Below are positions 36,874-47,899 of a stretch of 64,000 nucleotides of DNA, piece by piece. The notes under the pieces are model-generated. The model was not told where the DNA came from, did no database searches, and saw nothing but the letters and a program-made list of their open reading frames with translations. The stretch comes from Calamus simplicifolius. Its lineage: Eukaryota > Streptophyta > Magnoliopsida > Arecales > Arecaceae. How positions within the stretch are numbered: the first letter of the stretch is position 1; every line of letters starts with the position of its first letter. The position numbers and the translations under genes were made by a program. The DNA is taken from the NCBI GenBank assembly GCA_900491605.1, contig UESW01003833.1, forward strand, positions 924,890 to 988,889. Direction: 5' to 3'.

Positions 36874-37406
36874 TGTTAGATTATTAATCCAACATTGGGC
36901 TTATATGTGAAATAATTATGTGTTGCGGACAAATATGGTTAAGCCTAATTAAAAGTGATCTACTAAGGTTTCAGTAATTTGGGCTTTAATGTATCTGATA
37001 AAGTATGGGCCTTTAATGTGTAGAGACCTAAGGGGTTATTTCTATTTTTATGATGGGCTAAAATAGAAATACCAAAAGAAAATGATGAAGTTATCTATAT
37101 ATATAGCGGTTATAGTCCTTGGAACGTAGGACTCTCTTATCTGAATCCCATATCCGAAAGAAAACCCTAGAAAAAAATTGTAAAGAGCTCTCTGGGAGTA
37201 CATGTTGATTTGGAAGGCCAATCGTCTGACTCTGAAGAGCAATCAAGCAATATGGATTCAGGTACGCTCGACTCTGGAGCGCAATCAAGCAATATGGATT
37301 TAGGTATGCTTTTGTTTATCGTTTATTAATTTTGATGATTGAATATGAATATTTTTGGGCTTCATGGTGATGGCTTTCACCAAAAGATTTATGTTTAATT
37401 TCAACA
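36874..37406 (+). repeat. 5' LTR of plus-strand Copia element
   Basis: It begins TGTTAGATTATTAATCC and ends TTTCAACA, directly followed by ATTGGTATCATAGACC, a one-base variant of the initiator-Met primer site. A TATA box (TCTATATATATAGC) lies at 37093-37105. The insertion cuts Argonaute copy A. The 3' LTR is not in the window. Confidence 0.8.
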
Positions 37407-39112
37407 ATTGGTATCATAGACCTATTCATGTTGAATCATTAAGAAATTCTAAATTTTTCGATCATATGCCATTGATATTCATATTATTTATGCATATGTC
37501 TTCTTTGGTTTTATTCAGCAACCGTGAGACAAATACTCATTAGTTTATAGTAAATTTTATTTTGGTGCCACTGATATTCTTAATATCTGTAGATCAATAA
37601 GGGTCATAGCGCATCAAAACTTTATTTTACTTCTAATTTGATCATGAATTCAGATGTCAAGAGCGAAAGATATTTGCTGCATTATGAAATCAGTCTCACG
37701 TAATCCGGAGATGAGATCTTTCATCTGATAAAATAAAGCTTAATTACGAATAAAGTTAAATTTGTATGTAATTTGATTTAAATTTTTTAAAAAATTTGGT
37801 ATGCATTGTGTGGAGTTACACTTCTTTTGCTGGGAATCTGGTTGGTGGATTCCCTCAGGGCATTAACAGTAGGGCATTAGGACTCTTTTCCCACACGCAA
37901 TGTTACCAAGCGGCCGCTCTAGAAATCTGGTCACTGGTATTCTGCTTGTACAAAATTAAAAATAATATGGTTTTCCCATCTTCTCCCTCAGAGGCTTTAT
38001 GTGGGAATCTGGCTTCCACTGGGACACGATAGCACTGGGTCATTGGAGGTGTGTGAGGGGGATAACATGGCATTTAATGCATGGCATTGGTTTTTTCTGA
38101 ATGGGTTCATCCTGGCAATGGAAATCATGGGGAGAGGATGCTTGGATGTTGTATTTTTAGAAAATTCATTACCAAGTGGCTCTTCGTATCCTGATATTTT
38201 TTCATATTTTGGTATTTTGTTGGTATAAAAAAAAGGGGGATACGAAGGCCGGAATGTTGGGTCATAAATCAAAGCCTTATCCATTAGGATAAATTATCTT
38301 TTCTATTATAAAATGGCTTTAAAAAAATAAGTTTTATTTTTTATATGGGTTGGAACCAACCTATGCAGAAGTAGAAGATAATTAAAAAAAACATATTGTT
38401 ATTTTTTTAAGTTCAATCAAATTCAAATGAATGGTATTTTTTATGCATAATAAATTTGTCCATCATTCTAAATTGATCTAATTGAAACAAGATATCATCA
38501 AAGTGACCTCTCTTGTGTACATGGTTCATGAAGGATGTTGGATGTTGTGTATGTATATGTTTCATGCTGATATTAGTCGGTCCAAAGAAAAGGTTAATGC
38601 TTGGCTGAACTACACATATGTGTGATAGTAAATACGTAATGATTATAAGGATTTACATCTAATCCAAAGATAGATTTATTATTTGACATGCATTATTGTT
38701 AGTGTTTAATCATTACAACAAGAGTACCACTAGTCCAAAGACTTGGTATTAATGTTGCACTTGGTATCTTAAGATGGGATTTACCATTATTTAAATTTAT
38801 TGATATTTGTTATTAATTATTTATATGAGCATATTATTTATTTTTAAATTTATTGATATATGAGCATATTATTTACATCTAATCCAAAGATAGATTTATT
38901 ATTTGACATGCATTATTGTTAGTGTTTAATCATTACAACAAGAGTACCACTAGCATTTAATATTACTGTCCAAAGACTTGGTATTAATGTTGCACTTGGT
39001 ATCTTAAGATGGGATTTACCATTATTTAAATTTATTGATATTTGTTATTAATTATTTATATGAGCATATTATTTATTATTTATGTATTGCTTTTATTTTC
39101 TTTACAGCTAAT
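37407..39112 (+). other. Leader of plus-strand Copia element
   Basis: The primer site is at 37409-37422. The leader is 1.7 kb and non-coding. It contains a polylinker-like 15-mer at 37910-37924 and a ~220 bp tandem duplication at 38651-39075. It ends in TTTTATTTTCTTTACAG, a strong splice acceptor, right before the gag frame. Confidence 0.65.
38651..39075 (+). repeat. Tandem duplication (~220 bp unit) in Copia leader
   Basis: Two copies start TTTACATCTAATCCAAAG (38651 and 38872) and both contain GTACCACTAG, CCAAAGACTTGGTATTAATG and ATATGAGCATATTATTTA. The second has an extra ~15 bp after CCACTAG. No open frame. Confidence 0.85.
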
Positions 39113-39262
39113 GTTGCTACTATTTCTGCTAACCTCAATTCGGTGCCGATCCTTAATGGCACTAACTTTAAGGGCTGGAAGGAGAACATTTTCACTATTC
39201 TTGGCTGTATGGATCTGGACCTTGCACTAAGGATTGAGCAACACATTCCTCCTATTGCTGCC
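39113..39262 (+). pseudogene. Copia gag N-terminus, truncated by Gypsy insertion
   Basis: The frame reads VPILNGTNFKGWKENIFTIL, then GCMDLDLALRIEQHIPPI, matching the start of Copia gag (LxGxNFxxWxxxxxxxLGxMDLDLALR). Right after this the sequence becomes the LTR side of the Tat element. The rest of this Copia is not found elsewhere in the window. Confidence 0.8.
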
Positions 39263-39774
39263 AAATCACTTTTGAGAGGAGCGTCAGGTGATAGAAATGC
39301 TTCGCAGGCCTTCAGAGGAACGACAGGGACCACCTCCTTCAGCTGGAAACCTGCAAGAAAAGTCCCGGACCGATGATTCCGATGGGGACCCTTCAATGCT
39401 TAAGTCAGTGACTTGGAGAACAGGGATCTGAATGAGAGAGAAGAGATTGAGTTCTTCTCCTTGAGGGTTGGGGCCTTTATATACCTGTTCGGGGGATCCC
39501 TCTTACCCTTCGTTCATTACAGTCGAATCCTTTTTTGGATGGTTGTTGATTTTCGGTCTTCAACATGCCGCAAAGGACGGGTAGTGGGGTTGAACGTGGA
39601 TGGCCACATCCGCCGTTAGTGGCGCCAGGGGGAGGCACGTTCGTTGCACACGTTGGCAGGCATGTTCATGGCAGAGTAACCCGCCATCCTTGGGGAAGTG
39701 GGCCACGCAGTTTAGTCGAGGGGGCGCTATGAGATCGACGGATAACTGAGTTGCTCCTAGGGCCGAGGAGAACC
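39263..39774 (-). repeat. Putative 3' LTR segment of Tat element
   Basis: This GC-rich, non-coding sequence separates the interrupted Copia gag from the GC-rich array. LTR identity is inferred from position because the partner LTR is missing. The exact ends cannot be set. Confidence 0.4.
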
Positions 39775-40200
39775 GTCACCGAAGCCGACGCCGAGGCCGA
39801 CGACGAGGCCGACGCTGAGGCTGGGATGGGCCGAGGTTGACACCGGGGCCGACGCCGAGGCCAAAATGGGCCGCAGCCGATGTAGAGGCCGAGATGGGCC
39901 GAGGCCGACGCCAAGGCCGATGCCGAGGCCGAGATAGGCCACGGTCGATGCATATGCCGAGATGGGCCGGGGCCGACGCAGAGGCTGAGATGGGCCGGGG
40001 CTGATGCCAAGGCCGATGCCGAGGCCGAGATGGGTTGTGGCCAACGCCGAGGCCGAAATGGGCCGCGGCCGATGCCAAGACCGAGATGGGCCATGGCCGA
40101 TGCAGACGCCGAGATGGGCCGGGGCCGACGCCAAGGCCGAAATGAGCTGCGGCCAATGCCAAGACTGAGATGGGCCGGGACCGGGATGAGCCCGATGCCA
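39775..40200. repeat. GC-rich minisatellite, ~28-30 bp units
   Basis: About 14 imperfect units are built on GCCGAGATGGGCCG followed by GGGCCGACGCC or CGGCCGATGCC, with some 12-18 bp part-units. Open frames in all three minus frames (Arg/Pro/Ser/Leu-rich) are by-products of the repeat, not genes. Confidence 0.9.
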
Positions 40201-40787
40201 AAGGGTTAAAATGCGCCAAACCATGCGACGTAGGGTTCATGGTCCCTTCATCTTGCAGATCATGTAGCCTGATCAGCCACATCAGATGCCCCACTTCTGA
40301 GCTGGCGTAACCGTTTACTGCGCCAAGTGAAAGGGGCATCAAATCATTAGCGGCTGATCCCCATATCGCACTGAACGGTGTCCACACACGTGTCCTGGAT
40401 AGGACGGCTCCTTTAAGACGGTAAGATCGTGGGGCGTCATCATCTCCGCGTCCTAACCGTCAGATCCGCATCGAGGCTAGGAAGCACTCCGAGATCCCTG
40501 AAATATCGGCGACCATCATTGACTCGCCAAATCATTGGTACCGATGTGCTCTTATTGGTTTGAAGGTCTCGTCATCTGCGCGCCCGGAGCATCGCCGCAA
40601 AGTCTTTCTCAATGAATAGCATCCGTGGTTGGTGTATCGGGCGGGAGAATTTTGAAAATATCGATGAGGAATATATAGAAGGAGCATGTCCTTAGCTTCA
40701 ATTTCACCTACCGCCTAGAGCTCCTTCTTCCTTCTTTCTGAGTGCCTCTCCGATTCCTCTTTCTTCATTTTCCTAGGTTAGTTCTCC
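40201..40787 (+). promoter_or_regulatory. Upstream region of the divergent Tat ORF, with TATA box
   Basis: On the + strand GAATATATAGAAGG (40669-40682) is a good TATA box. It lies about 105 bp before the first ATG of the divergent gene (40788). The region between is CT-rich, as in plant 5' untranslated leaders. No coding sequence is recognised in the rest. Confidence 0.5.
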
Positions 40788-43058
40788 ATGCCTTCCTAAT
40801 CGTCTTCTTCTCCTACCTCGTCTTCCTGGTCTTCCACGAATCAGGTCCCTCTAACCCGTATTGCTACGGCCGGGGACCCTGCTGTTAGGAGCCTACCGGT
40901 GGCCGTAGCTCCGCCTCCTAGGGTAGCTTCATCCTCTAGTGCAAGCAGGGGTTCCCCTTAGGGGACCGTCTCTACTATTACCCCCGCTGACCTTGTGGAT
41001 TTTAGAGTGGCCTATAGGATACCCGAAGGGGTGCGACTGATCGCCCCAGGACCCAATGATAGGGTGACTTCTCCCCCTCGGGGGGTTGCCCTATATGAGG
41101 AGTTCTTGAAGGCTGGTCTTCATCTTCCCCTTCACCCTTTCATCATTAACCTATTAGATAGGTATAATTTGGTCTCGGCCCAACTAGTTCCCAACTCGAT
41201 TAGGGCCATTTGTGCCTTCTTGGTGTTGACCCACCTTCAGGGCTTCCCTAGCAACGTCTCCCTCTTCCGCAGTCTCTACACCCTCCAGGCTCAGTCCAGC
41301 TGGTGGTTATTTGCCCCCCGGCTGGGTAGAGCCCTTAGGCTAGGTCTCCCTTCGTCCATAAAGGGATGAAAATCCCGATTCTTCTTCGCCAAGGTGGACA
41401 GGGTAGGAAGGGAATGGGGCAAACCCAATACCGAGGCCAACAAGAACATCTCGATCGTGCCGAAGGACCAGGAGGCCTTCAATCTTCTCCTGGCGACTGA
41501 ACTCCCGTCCTATCGAGAGCTGTTGTCGGACGACAACCTCCGACATGCCGGCATCGCTTCTGATGATGGTGAGGGCCTCTTCGAAGATAACATTTTCTTT
41601 TCATTTCCTTTTCTTCTCTCTTCTTTTTTTTTTTTGACCGACATCGGTTCTCATGCAGTCATGAACATCATCATACCGGCCGAGGCTTTCCGAAGGGCCA
41701 CTGTCAAGAAGAGGAAAGGGCAGGGTGCTGAAGCCGAGGGATCGAGGAAGAGACCTCGGTCCCAATCGCCACCTGCGCCCCAAAACGCCCCCAGAATTCC
41801 TACTCCATCACCACCACCCGTCAATCTCCTGCACCAACACCACTGCCACGGCGATCTCCTACACCACTACCGCCACGGTGATCTCCCACACCACTACCAC
41901 CGTTGGAGCCCATCGATCTGACCATGGGTACGCCACCTAAGGAGTCGAGGGCCCACATCGTCCGGCCGGCCGAGCATTCTGATCCGCCAACCACTGAACC
42001 AATCCTAAGGGATGTGCCTCAGGCCAGCTGAGGGGCATCTGCCGATAGGAGGTAGAAGGCCGTAGTTGGCTATGAGGCGTGCACCACCGCGTCCGAGCCC
42101 ACAGGGGACTAGATGGGGCCGATCCCCTCGCAGTCTTCTCTTATGAACCACCCATACATCTCCGAGAAACTAATGTCGGCGGCATCCACTCCTGCTATTC
42201 GGGAGGAGATCAACCGGACCAACTCCCGTACCCTCTTCAAGGATTGCCAGGCAGCGTTGCTCCGAGCAAGTGACCGTTTATATCTTGACCCTGTTCGCTC
42301 TTCCTATGCTTGCTCTTTCTAACTGACATCGGTCATGCTGGGCAGGTGGTAAATGTTATCAACTATACATAGACCCTCGCCGCCAGCAGGGAGCATCAAC
42401 TTAATCGCTACCGCCGGGAGGCTCTCGAGTGCCGGGACAGGCCGTGAGGGCTGAAGACACTCTCAAGCTAACCCTAGCTGGTGAAGCAGAGAGGCTCAAG
42501 ATAGTTCGGTCTCAAGCACGAGCCGAGTCGGCGGTGGCGCAACATCAAACGCACAAGGCCCTCGAGCGCGCCCTCGCGGCCAAGGGGAAGCTGACGGCCG
42601 CTGAGGCGGAATTGGCCAACGTCAAGGCCCAGCTCGAGGCAGCGAAGTCTGAGCTGAAATCTACTGAGGAGAAGATCGAAATCGCCGAGGAGGTGGTCCG
42701 CCTGGCTGATATCAAGATTGTCGAGGCCACGGAGGCGGTGAAGGCTGCCGATAGGAGATCAGCTGAGGCTGAAGCGGCGGCTCGGGCCGTTGAGGAGAGG
42801 GCGGCCGATGCCGCGGAAAAAGCCGTGGAGAGCTACCGAAGCTCTCAGGTCTTCATTGAGGATGTGGCTGAAGCTGGGGCCAGCGCCTACGTCCATGGTT
42901 TTTATGACTGCCGAGATGAGGCAGTGAGGGTCTTTGGCACTGAATGCCTTAAAGACCTGGAACCCGATGAAGACCTTGAGGACGGGGAGATCGACCATGG
43001 CTCTGTTTTGGCCGACAATGCTGCCCCCCCAACCAACGCTGCTCCGGCAGAGAACTGA
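40788..43058 (+). pseudogene. Divergent extra gene of Tat element (gypsy-type 'transposase' PF04195-like, coiled coil)
   Basis: It lies opposite to gag-pol. After a Ser-rich start (stop at the fourth codon), an open frame from about 40980 has DFRVAYRIPEGVRLIAPGP, then YEEFLKAGLHLPLHPFI and LTHLQGFPSNVSLFRSLYTL. This is the pattern of the plant domain called putative gypsy-type transposase (Transposase_28). A 90 bp GT-AG intron (41569-41658) follows. Then a basic, Pro-rich stretch and, from 42429, a 209-codon Ala/Glu/Lys heptad-rich coiled coil ending ...DLEDGEIDHG. Function is unknown. At least two stops (near 41369 and 42080) suggest decay. Confidence 0.7.
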
Positions 43059-43551
43059 AGACCCGCCTGCGGTCTCAGCTTTTTCTTTACTTTTTCCTGT
43101 TTAACAATGTACTCAAGTCCAACTATGGTCGGCATTTTGTAAGAGCTTAGTTGATCAATGAAAAGAAAGTATCTTTTGAAATTTGTGTTGAAATTATGAA
43201 TTCTTTCCTTTTCTTTTGTTCAACGTTATCGATACTTAGCTTCCCAAGCCGCTCGTCTAATGTAATCTTTGGCGCCCATAGGAGTTGTATAGAATCACAC
43301 CAACCCGATCAAAACGGGGTTTCTTATAGTTTAGCTAGAAACGTTTTGGGATCAATGTGTGTTGATTCTCGACCACCTTTGTCGGGTTGCCGACGAGCCG
43401 TAAGTATCGAGCTAGCCTCGAATAGTCTTGCGACTTCGAGCCTTCAGCATTATTTTGCTGAGGGGCTTTATAGTGTTGCTCGGCCGATGGGCTTTAGGTG
43501 ACATCCCATCGACGAGCATTTAATGCCATCTTGGGGGAGCGACCCGAGACC
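43059..43551. other. 3' region of divergent Tat gene
   Basis: After the TGA, CT-rich sequence and an AATGAAAAGAAAG stretch (about 43157) would suit a poly(A) region of the + strand gene. No other coding similarity. Confidence 0.4.
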
Positions 43552-43815
43552 AGGCCAGGGAGCCTTTTAACCCCGAAGGGTGACCTGAGGGTGCTGTGAC
43601 CAGGCTCAGGATCCTTTCAACCCCAAAGGGTGACCAGAGAGTGTTGTGACTAGGCTCAGGGTCCTTTCAACCCTGAAGGTTGATGTGAGGGTGCTGTGAC
43701 AAGGCTCAGGGTCCTTTCAACCCCGAAGGGTGACCTGAGGGTGCTGTGACCTGGTTCAGGGTCCTTTCAACCCCGAAGGGTAACCTAAGGGTGCTGTGAC
43801 CAGGCTCAGGCTCTG
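43552..43815. repeat. Tandem repeat, 50 bp unit, ~5.3 copies
   Basis: The unit is AGGCTCAGGGTCCTTTCAAC followed by CCCGAAGGGTGACCTGAGGG and TGCTGTGACC. Copies differ by a few bases each. It lies between the Tat pol end and the divergent gene. Confidence 0.95.
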
Positions 43816-44050
43816 ACGTTGGAGTCACGTCGACACTAGAGTTGAGCTTTGGTACCGACGCAGGAGTCGGGCTTCGATGCCGATGTGGGAGTCGGGCTTT
43901 GGTGTCGATGCTGAAGTCGAGCTTTTGTGCCGACACGGGAGTCGGGCTTTGGTGCTGACGCTGAAGTCGTGCTTTTGTGCCGACACGAGAGTCGGGCTTT
44001 GGTGCCGACGTTGAAGTCGGGCTTTTGTGCTGACGCTGGAGTCGGGCTTT
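43816..44050. repeat. Tandem repeat, 25 bp unit, ~9 copies
   Basis: The consensus is GACGCTGGAGTCGGGCTTTT then GTGCC. Alternate units differ (TTTTGTGCC versus TTTGGTGCC), so a 50 bp higher-order period is visible. It directly adjoins the 50 bp array. Confidence 0.95.
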
Positions 44051-44190
44051 TGCCACGTGGTCATAGAACAGAGAGGCAATGCAAAATAATAGGTAAAAGT
44101 GCACTTTTATTTCAATAAGATTGAAGGATGAGGTATTCAAACCTATGAACATTTAGTCAAGTACATCACTGATAGTATCGGCGAAGGTTA

Positions 44191-45855
44191 TCAGAACTCC
44201 AAGTTTGGTGGAGCAGTCTCTCGTTGAGCTCCTCGATTCGATAAGCTCCTCGGTGAAGGGCCTCCATGACCCGATAGGGCCCCTCCTAGTTGGGTGATAA
44301 CTTTTCTCCGTTGGCCTCGAGACCTCGGCCTTCCGAGGACCAAGTCTCTAGGACGGAACACCCGGGGTCTAACGCGGGCATTGTAATACCTTGCCGCTTT
44401 CTGACGATAAGCGGCCATCCTGATCCTCGCCTGATCACGCATCTCCTCGATGAGGTCCAAGTTGGCCCTTAGTTGTGCTAAGTTGTCCTTCTCATTGTAG
44501 GCTTCCACCCGAGGACTGGGGACCCTGATTTCCACTAGAATGATGGCCTCGGACCCGAAGACAAGACTGAATGGACTTTCGCTGGTTGGAGTCCTCGGAG
44601 TTGTATGGTAGGCCCATAGGACATGGGGAAGTTCTTCCACCCATCTCCCTTTTAAGTCATCGAGCCGTGTTCGAAGCTCATAAAAGATAGTACGGTTAGT
44701 TACCTCTGCCGCACCGTTGGTCTGTGGGTGACCGACAGAGGTGAATCTTTGGTTGATTCCTAGCTCAATACAAAATTCTCTAAAGGGGGAATTATCGAAC
44801 TGTCGGCCGTTAACTGTGATGAGAGTGTTGGGGAGTCCAAAACGGCAAATTATAAACTTCCAAAAGAAGGTTCTCACTCTTGCTTTGGTTATTTTGGCTA
44901 GAGCTTCAGCTTCTACCCATTTGATGAAATGATCGATAGCAACCAACAAGAACTTTCGCTGACCAAAGGCAGGGGGAAATGGTCCCAAAATGTCCATCCC
45001 CCACTGGGCGAAGGGCCAGGGAGCGGAGATGGGGCTCAGATGAGAAGTGGGCTGCCGCTGGATGTTGGCGTGCCGTTCGCAACTGTCATATTTTTGTACT
45101 AAGTCGGCCGCATCTTCCCGCATGGTAAGCCAATAGTAGCCTTGACGGAGGGCTTTATACGTCAGCGCTCTACCCCCCAGATGGTTCCCGCATGCGCCTT
45201 CGTGAATCTCACGGAGGATGTAGTCAGCCTCGGTGGGACCGACACACTTGAGGAGGGGATACAAGAAGGACCTCCGGTACAGGCATCCATCCATTATTAG
45301 AAATTTGGAAGCTTGCCACTTGAGGAGTTTGGCCTCGGAGGGGTCATCGAGAAGGATACCATCGGTGAGATACTGGACATAAGCGTCCATCCAGGTCGGC
45401 TCTTGGCCGATGGGCAATGCTTCCTCCTTAGTCTCGATGCTCGGGTCTTCCAAATATTCCACATACGTTCTTCCCTGGGATCCGTTGACCGTCATGGCCA
45501 ACCGGGACAGTGCGTCGGCTCTGGCATTCTCTTCCCGGGGAATATAGCTGACACAGAAATGAGCAAAGAGGAGGGACTGTGATTGGACCTTGCTCAGGTA
45601 TTGGGACATGATGGGGTCCCGAGCCTCATACTCCCCAGTGATTTGCCCCGAGACGAGTTGGGAGTCGGTGTATGCTCTGAGACACTCTACTTTAAGTTCT
45701 TTGGCAGGCCTCATCCCGTCCAACAAGGCTTCATACTCGGCTTGATTGTTCATGGCAGCAAAGAGAAAGTGGAGAGCATACTCGATTGCTACACCGTCGG
45801 GTCCGACAAGAATGAGTCCGGCACCGCTTCCTTGGGAGTTTGAGGTCCCATCCAC
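44191..45855 (-). pseudogene. Tat RNase H and integrase
   Basis: A single 554-codon open frame. Residues 1-120 are RNase H with D (MDGTSNSQGSGAG), E (NNQAEYEALL), D (AYTDSQLVSG) and D (NARADALSRLA). An HHCC zinc region follows (IHEGACGNHLGGR, CERHANIQR), then the integrase core: D in WGMDILGPFP, then TVNGRQFDNSPF where family members have TDNGRQFD, and E in NGAAEVTNRT. The second catalytic Asp is therefore Val. The end has the GPY-like basic tail in degraded form. The long open frame suggests moderate age. Confidence 0.9.
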
Positions 45856-46083
45856 ATGAAGAATCCAATCCCTCCTTGGATCAGTGGTCGATGCCTCCCA
45901 GGACTTCGTCGGGGGCTCCCTGACCTGCTCATCGGTTCAAGTGCATTCGATCAGGAAATCCACCAAGACCTGGGACTTCATAGCTGACCTCGGTTTGAAG
46001 GTCAGATCGAATTCTCCCAACTTGAGTGCCCACTTTGCCAGCCGATCGGAAGTGTCAGGGCGAGATAAGATCATCCTCAGAGG

Positions 46084-47481
46084 CTAGTCCATCAGTATCA
46101 CGATTGAGTGGGCTTGGAAGTAAGGCCTGAGACATTGAGCCGATACTATTAGTATGAAAATAATTTTTTTGGTTTTGGTGTACCTGGTCTCGGCGTCATG
46201 AAGCACTTTACTTGTGTAATACACCGGCCTCTGTGTTCCTTCAGGGTCTATTCGGACGAGGACGGAACTAACTGCCTCCTGAGAAGCGGTCATGTACAAA
46301 AAGAGATCCTCCCCCTCCATAGGTTTTGACAATAGCGGTGGAGTCGATAAGAAATTCTTTAGTTCCTTGAAGGCCCTTTGGCAGTAAGCCGTCCACTCGA
46401 AGCCGTTGACTTTTCATAAGGCATTGAAGAAGGGAAGGCATCGCTCGGCCAATCTAGACAGGAAATGACTCAGAGCTGCCAGCCTTCTGGTCAGACGCTG
46501 GATTTCCTTTTTATTCACCGGCGGCCTCATGTCTATGATGGCTTGAATCTTATCCGAGTTTGCCTCTATTCCTCGTTGCATCACCATGAACCCCAAGAAC
46601 TTGCCCGCTGCTACTCCAAAGGCACACTTCCGGGGGTTCAAACTCATCCAAAACTGACGAAGATTGCTGAAGGTCTTCATCAGGTCAGATATGTGGTCTT
46701 CGGCTCAGATGCTTTTAGTCAGCATGTTGTCCACGTATACCATCATATTGCGCCTGATCTGACTTTCAAAGACTTTATTCATCAGCCTTTGATAGGTAGC
46801 CCTGGCATTTTTCAGTCCGAAGGGCATGACTTTATAGCAGTAGATTCCTTTCTCGGTCACGAATGATGTAGCCTCCTCATCTGACGGCTCTATTCTGATC
46901 TGGTTGTACCCTGAGAAGGCATCCATGAAACTGAGAGTCTCGTGGCCGGAGGTGGCATCCACCAATTGGTTGATTCTAAGGAGCAGGAAGATGTCCTTGG
47001 GGCATGCCTTGTTGAGGTCGGTGAAGTCGACGTACATCCTTCAGCTTCCATTGGCTTTCCGAACCATCACCACATTGGCCAACCAGTCGGGGTATGGACC
47101 TCGAATGTGGTCAACGGCGATCAGTTTAAGGATCTCCTCGTCGATGGCTTTCTGTCGCTCGGGGGCAAAGCTCCTCTTCTTTTTCCGGATCACCATACAG
47201 TTAGATTTAATGTTAAGTTTGTGAGTGATTACCTCCGCCGATATACCTGGCATGTCGGTCGGCGACCATGCGAAGATATCGGAGTTGGCTCGGAGGAAAC
47301 CGAGGAGTCGGCTCCTCGCCTCCTCAGGAAGAAAGGCTCCGATTTGGACGGTTCTCGTCGAGTCCTCTCCTAGGGGGAAAGTCAATAGATGCCCCGTCGG
47401 TTCTCCCCTTTTCTCAGCTTCTCTCGGGTCTATCAACTCAGGAGTCGGTGAATTATAGGCCGACTGAGGACTAGGGGCCAT
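46084..47481 (-). pseudogene. Tat reverse transcriptase
   Basis: The lead-in DMPGISAEVITHKLNIK is followed by FAPERQKAIDEEILKLI and PDWLANVVMVRKANGS. A stop then replaces the Trp before RMYVDFTDLNKACPKD. The palm continues SFMDAFSGYNQIRIEPSDEE and VMPFGLKNARATYQRLMNKV. The catalytic box reads MVYVDNML, where YVDD is required, so the second Asp is Asn. Another stop follows KSI. The connection domain shows LSKPMEGEDLFLYMTAS and PVYYTSKVLHDAETRY. Two stops and a dead active site mean no RT activity. Confidence 0.9.
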
Positions 47482-47487
47482 GTGGTA

Positions 47488-47886
47488 TTAGCAAAGGGGT
47501 GTCGGACTCCTTTCCCCCCGCATCTCCTCGATCCCATGACGGGTGGGAAATCGCAAAAGTAATCTCTTCGTCGAGATAATGGCATCCAACAGATTTAGGC
47601 CCGGCCTCCCGAGAATGGCATTGTATGCCAAAGGGACTCTTACCACAAGAAACTTCATGAAGATCGTGCTCTGGCAGGGTTGGGTCCCGACCGTGATGGG
47701 AAGAGTAATTTCTCCCTCAACTGTCACTGAGTCTCCGATGAAGCCTACGAGAGGCGTCGTCATCGGCCGAAGGGAGTCCGAAGGCAAGTTCATACAAACA
47801 AATGCTTCATACGTCAAAATAACAGCTGAGCTTCCACTATCAACTAATATTCTTTTTACATGATGTTTAGCAATCGTCATAGACAC
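47488..47886 (-). pseudogene. Tat aspartic protease
   Basis: The frame has VKRILVDSGSSAVILTYEAF with the catalytic DSG, then LVGFIGDSVTVEGEITLPIT and AYNAILGRPGLNLLDAIIST, the second loop and C-terminal part of Tat proteases. The active-site triplet is intact. The frame stops about 7 bp before the RT-side frame, in a different phase. Confidence 0.85.
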
Positions 47887-47899
47887 GACGACGCTTTCA

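Noticed and set aside
39666..40387. Three long overlapping minus-strand reading frames (142-203 codons) rich in Ala, Pro, Arg and Ser
   Set aside because: They are created by the GC-rich ~30 bp tandem units. All three frames are open at once and encode the same kind of repeat, so they are not genes.
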